Assembly: GCF_009834545.1 (NCBI RefSeq)
Contig: NZ_CP019427.1
Span: 3,230,001-3,294,000 of the forward strand
Length of the DNA: 64,000 bases
Source of the DNA: Pseudomonas sp. S04
Lineage (GTDB): Bacteria > Pseudomonadota > Gammaproteobacteria > Pseudomonadales > Pseudomonadaceae
Direction: 5' to 3'
The position numbers and the translations under genes are program-made. Under the pieces are notes generated by a model. That model had not been told where the DNA came from and did no database searches. It saw only the letters and a list, made by a program, of their open reading frames with translations. Of this stretch, positions 62,692-64,000 are shown piece after piece; positions within the stretch are counted from its first letter, which is position 1; each line of letters starts with the position of its first letter.

Positions 62692-64000
62692 TCAGCGCAT
62701 CGCCTTGTTAAGGATTTCCATCAAGTTCAGTTGGGTAAAAGGTTTGGCCAGACGCGGCAAGTGGGCAACGAAGCCGTCCAGGCGCTGGGCGAAGCCGGTG
62801 GCGAGAATGATCGGCATGTCAGGGTGCAACTCGCGGATGGCTGCGGCCAGTTGTGCGCCATCCATCAGCGGCATGGCCATGTCGGTGATCACCAGGTCGA
62901 TGTCGCTGCGTTTCTTGAACACCTGCAGGGCCTCGGTGCCCGACGTCACACAGATCACCCGATGCCCAAGGTCTTCGAGCAGCAACGAGGTGCTGGTCAA
63001 CACCAGGCTGTCGTCATCCACCAGCAGCACACACAGGCGGGTAAACCCATCTTGCGCCGCATCGGGTGCGCTGGACGCCTGGGCCACTGCGGTGACGGCC
63101 TGGGGTAACCACAACTGCGCGGTGGTACCCAGGCCCTGCTCGCTACCAAGAATCAGGCAACCGCCCAGTTGCTCCGCCAAGCCATGAACCATCGACAAGC
63201 CCAACCCGGTGCCCTTACCCACACCCTTGGTGGTGAAAAAAGGTTCGGTGGCCTGGGCCAGGGTCTCGCTATCCATGCCGTGCCCGTTATCGCTGACCGA
63301 CAGGCAGACATACCGCTGGCCCGTCAATTGGGCCGGGATCGAATGCCCCTTGAGCGAATCCACCGCGTTGATCAGGATGCGTCCCCCCAGTGGCATGGCA
63401 TCGCGCGCATTGGTCGCCAGGTTGAGGATCGCCAGCTCCAACTGGTTGACGTCCGCCTGCACGGGCGGCAAGTCGGGAGGTAAATCACAGTGGATGGTCA
63501 CCAGGTGCCCGAGGGAGCTGCGCAGCAAGCCGGTGATGTTCTCCAGCAAATGGGGCAAGGCCACCGACTCTGCCTTGAGCTCCTGGCGCCGGGCAAAGGC
63601 TAGCATGCGCTGGGTCAGCGAGACCCCGCGCTGGGCGCCCAAGGCGGCGTTGTCCAGCAGTTGCAGGAGTTTGGGGTCTTCCCCGGCGCGCTTGCGCAGC
63701 AGTTCCAGGTTGCCGAGGATGACCGTCAGCAGGTTATTGAAGTCATGGGCGATACCGCCACTGAGTTGACCGATGGCCTGCAGCTTCTGCGACTGGAACA
63801 GCGCTTCGCGGGCTATCTCCAATTCCCGCTGGGCCTGGGTCGCTTCGCTGATGTCGCGGGTGATCTTGGCAAACCCCAGGATCGACCCGGTTTCACTGCG
63901 GATCGGGTCGATGATCACGTGGGCGAGAAAGCGCGTGCCGTCCTTGCGCATGCGCCAGCCCTGCTTTTCAAACCGCCCTTCGCGGGTCGCCACTTCCAGC
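62692..64000 (-). CDS. Hybrid sensor histidine kinase/response regulator (5' end outside window)
   Basis: This is the C-terminal ~435 residues of a hybrid kinase. From the window edge: the end of a PAS domain with PAC (FEKQGWRMRKDGTRFLAHV, LGFAKITRDISEATQAQ), a HisKA dimerisation domain with the phosphorylated His in GGIAHDFNNLLTVILGNLE, HATPase_c (NLATNARDAM; DNGHGMD; GKGTGLGLSMVHGLAEQLGG) and a receiver domain (VLLVDDDSLV, phosphorylated Asp in DLVITDMAMPLMDG, PIILATGFA). The AHDFNNLL type is common in bacterial PAS hybrid kinases. The signal is unknown. The gene continues beyond base 64000. Confidence 0.92.
   Translation of the reverse strand, partial: LEVATREGRFEKQGWRMRKDGTRFLAHVIIDPIRSETGSILGFAKITRDISEATQAQRELEIAREALFQSQKLQAIGQLSGGIAHDFNNLLTVILGNLELLRKRAGEDPKLLQLLDNAALGAQRGVSLTQRMLAFARRQELKAESVALPHLLENITGLLRSSLGHLVTIHCDLPPDLPPVQADVNQLELAILNLATNARDAMPLGGRILINAVDSLKGHSIPAQLTGQRYVCLSVSDNGHGMDSETLAQATEPFFTTKGVGKGTGLGLSMVHGLAEQLGGCLILGSEQGLGTTAQLWLPQAVTAVAQASSAPDAAQDGFTRLCVLLVDDDSLVLTSTSLLLEDLGHRVICVTSGTEALQVFKKRSDIDLVITDMAMPLMDGAQLAAAIRELHPDMPIILATGFAQRLDGFVAHLPRLAKPFTQLNLMEILNKAMR

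Overview
The window is GC-rich Pseudomonas DNA, most likely from the P. fluorescens group. The evidence is the dispersed REP-type repeats, a VgrG island, DUF1302/DUF1329 pairs, MalT-like LuxR activators, short gene spacing and a typical codon style. This assignment is an inference from gene content; no rRNA or other marker gene is present.

Layout. (1) 1-15.3 kb: a type VI secretion VgrG island running vgrG, a DUF4123 adaptor, a 1,210-residue VasX-like effector and a membrane immunity-type protein, followed by three more effector-derived/immunity-type pairs. The first extra effector is a long C-terminal copy broken by a nonsense codon; the next two are only 155-residue tails. Every neighbouring pair of genes overlaps, so there is not one intergenic base over 14.6 kb. 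(2) The island is bounded by decayed denitrification genes: a norC remnant on the left, and a norF-like gene, a nirS remnant and a small membrane protein gene with FNR-type boxes on the right. (3) 16.7-20.5 kb: a cobalamin riboswitch followed by a BtuFCD-type ABC importer and, in the same run, a pseudoazurin. (4) 20.5-24.2 kb: a GNAT acetyltransferase, an alpha/beta hydrolase, and a palindromic repeat split by an IS481-family element.

(5) 24.2-28.9 kb: a minus-strand operon of flavin monooxygenase, RidA, a DUF1028 protein, an ArgE/DapE deacylase and a polyamine-type ABC binding protein. (6) 29.1-31.3 kb: an MmyB-like regulator divergent from an MFS exporter. (7) 31.3-57.4 kb: a large catabolic island for what looks like a branched or cyclic hydrophobic alcohol or acid. 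It contains alcohol and aldehyde dehydrogenases, two acyl-CoA ligases, four acyl-CoA dehydrogenases (two of them an adjacent pair), an enoyl-CoA hydratase, a MaoC pair, a reductase, two SCP-x type thiolases, a hotdog thioesterase, a DUF1302/DUF1329 envelope pair and two MalT-like LuxR activators. I find a 17-bp palindrome of the form CCACCCGnnTCrGGTGG, or a close variant, in front of every transcription unit of this island (six sites). It probably defines the regulon of one or both activators.

(8) 57.4-60.3 kb: a truncated TetR gene overlapping a degenerate SDR, then a cation/proton antiporter and a Yip1-family membrane protein. (9) 60.4-64 kb: a second split palindromic repeat carrying an IS3-family element, and the 3' part of a hybrid histidine kinase that runs off the window.

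Three copies of a palindromic element of about 0.8 kb punctuate the window (near 22-24, 52.2-52.9 and 60.5-62.7 kb), and two of them have trapped unrelated IS elements. No tRNA, rRNA or CRISPR array was seen.
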